Assembly (NCBI GenBank): GCA_008690995.1 | Contig: VRMN01000001.1 | Span: 248,001 to 312,000, forward strand | Reading direction: 5' to 3' | Origin: Porphyridium purpureum | Taxonomy: Eukaryota; Rhodophyta; Bangiophyceae; Porphyridiales; Porphyridiaceae | Length of the DNA: 64,000 nucleotides | Part shown: positions 62,961 through 64,000 of the stretch, piece by piece | How the letters are laid out: every line of letters begins with the position of its first letter | Numbering within the stretch: position 1 is the stretch's first letter | The notes under the pieces: model-generated | Told to the model about the DNA's origin: nothing | Databases searched by the model: none | What the model saw: the letters and a program-made list of their open reading frames with translations, nothing else | Position numbers and translations under genes: made by a program

Positions 62961-64000
62961 ATGGAGGACGACTCGGGGCCATTCCCGCTGGATATGGTGT
63001 TGCTAAGGAGTTTGAACGCCGCCGCGCAAGACGGCGACCCAGTCGCGCTGCGGAGTCTGCTGGACAGCGAGGATGGGGTGATGTACGTGGACGAGCCGTG
63101 CTCAGAAACGGGGCTTGCTCTGCTCATGCTGGCTGCAGGCAATGGACACGTCGCTTGCATGCGCATGCTGCTGGTCGATTACGCATGTGAAGTAGACCTC
63201 GTCAATGTGAAGAACGGCTTCACGGCGTTGCACTATGCACTGCAAGGCTGCCATTTCGACGCTGCGCGCGTCTTGCTTGAATGGGGTGCATCGCCAGATC
63301 AGTTCACACACGAAGGACAAAATGGGCTCATGGTCAGTGCAGAGAACGGAGACGAGGCGTGCGTTCGCTTGTTGCTCGAGTGCGGAGCGAATTCTGATGG
63401 CGCCAACGCAGATAATGTCACGCCGCTGATGGCGGCTGTGCGAGGAGGCAGTGAGCCTTGCGTGCGCTTATTGCTAGAATACGGCGCAGACGTGCATGCT
63501 CGGGATTCTGATGAGTACACAGCGCTGATGATAGCCGTGGCATACGGCGCGATTGAGTGCATGGGCACTCTGATTCAATTTGGCGCAAACGTGGACGCAG
63601 TGTCCGACAAGGGCGAATCCTTGTTGTTGATTGCGGCTCGTTGCCTGGAGGAGGACATTGTCTGCATGCTCGTCAACCGGCGGGATACTGACACAAACGC
63701 TAAGGACTTCAAGGGACGCACGGCGTTGCATGCGCTGGCGCGCGTCGGGTTCGTGACCTCGAATGCACTAGACGACCCAGCGCAGTACCTCAACATTGCA
63801 CAATGGCTGCTCCGTGCTGGCATCGCTGTGGATAGTACAGACATACAGGATCGCACACCGCTGGAAACCGTGGTGCATGCTCCCTTATTGTACGCGGCGC
63901 ATCGGGACGTTTTCGAGTTTCTGCTTCGTCTGGGCGCAAACCCCAACAGGAACGCTAGTGACCATCGGAAACAAACGGCACTTATGACGCTGCTGGCTGG
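62961..64000 (+). CDS. Ankyrin-repeat protein, partial at right window edge
   Basis: An open frame starts at ATG 62961 (MEDDSGPFPLDM) and runs off the window after 346 codons. From about residue 40 it consists of tandem ankyrin repeats, about nine of them, with recognisable cores such as GFTALHYALQG, QNGLMVSAENGDEACVRLLL, VTPLMAAVRGGSEPCVRLLL, EYTALMIAVAYG and GRTALHALARVG. Ankyrin repeats mediate protein-protein contacts; nothing in this part shows which partner or whether another domain follows. No signal peptide or membrane segment is seen. Confidence 0.88.
   Translation, partial: MEDDSGPFPLDMVLLRSLNAAAQDGDPVALRSLLDSEDGVMYVDEPCSETGLALLMLAAGNGHVACMRMLLVDYACEVDLVNVKNGFTALHYALQGCHFDAARVLLEWGASPDQFTHEGQNGLMVSAENGDEACVRLLLECGANSDGANADNVTPLMAAVRGGSEPCVRLLLEYGADVHARDSDEYTALMIAVAYGAIECMGTLIQFGANVDAVSDKGESLLLIAARCLEEDIVCMLVNRRDTDTNAKDFKGRTALHALARVGFVTSNALDDPAQYLNIAQWLLRAGIAVDSTDIQDRTPLETVVHAPLLYAAHRDVFEFLLRLGANPNRNASDHRKQTALMTLLA

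Noticed and set aside
1-64000. tRNA and rRNA genes
   Set aside because: T-loop-like GTTCGAAC strings were seen (for example in the kinase gene and in the gypsy LTRs) but none sits in a cloverleaf. No rRNA-like sequence was recognised by eye; a tRNAscan and Rfam run would settle it.

Overview
The window looks like nuclear DNA of a small-genome, intron-poor unicellular eukaryote. Long uninterrupted frames encode eukaryote-specific proteins (Trax, TMEM209-like, SPOUT1-like, KIAA1143-like, an ER thiol isomerase, cytosolic-type TyrRS), and gaps between neighbours are often only tens to a few hundred bases. With many Ty1/copia, Ty3/gypsy and Tc1/mariner remains around them, this best fits a unicellular red alga such as Porphyridium. 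That placement is inference; no species marker was read.

The layout alternates between two regimes. Gene island 1 (1-5.9 kb) holds a gene cut by the left edge, an unrecognised gene and a bubblegum-type long-chain acyl-CoA synthetase, all on the minus strand. From 6 to 25 kb there is a transposon graveyard: Ty1/copia fragments on both strands, a solo LTR with an intact target duplication, a nearly intact Tc1/mariner element, an older mariner relic and several dispersed repeats. Gene island 2 (25.4-38.8 kb) is tightly packed: PDI-like protein, TyrRS, SPOUT1-like methyltransferase, Trax, a KIAA1143/DUF4604 protein, an F-box/LRR protein, a Ser/Thr kinase, a RecQ helicase and a TMEM209-like membrane protein. 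Divergent pairs are separated by as little as 65 bp and convergent pairs by 31-56 bp.

From 39 to 60 kb there is a second graveyard. It contains a Ty3/gypsy element that looks whole (39661-45101, 5-bp target duplication CGTAC), a decayed Fanzor (eukaryotic TnpB-like RNA-guided nuclease) gene on the minus strand at 45.3-47.1 kb, a diverged single LTR of the gypsy family beside an integrase fragment of another gypsy element, several decayed unknown frames, a second solo LTR of the copia-like family, and a broken Trf4/PAPD5-type poly(A) polymerase. The window ends in a gene for an ankyrin-repeat protein that runs off the right edge.

The most interesting items are the Fanzor relic, which reads through about 490 codons in one frame with only nonsense breaks; the GAA/TTC heat-shock-element-like array kept in all three gypsy LTRs; and nested insertions that let the order of events be read. 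Several starts below were moved inward because the longest open frame begins at a GTG or TTG codon rather than ATG.
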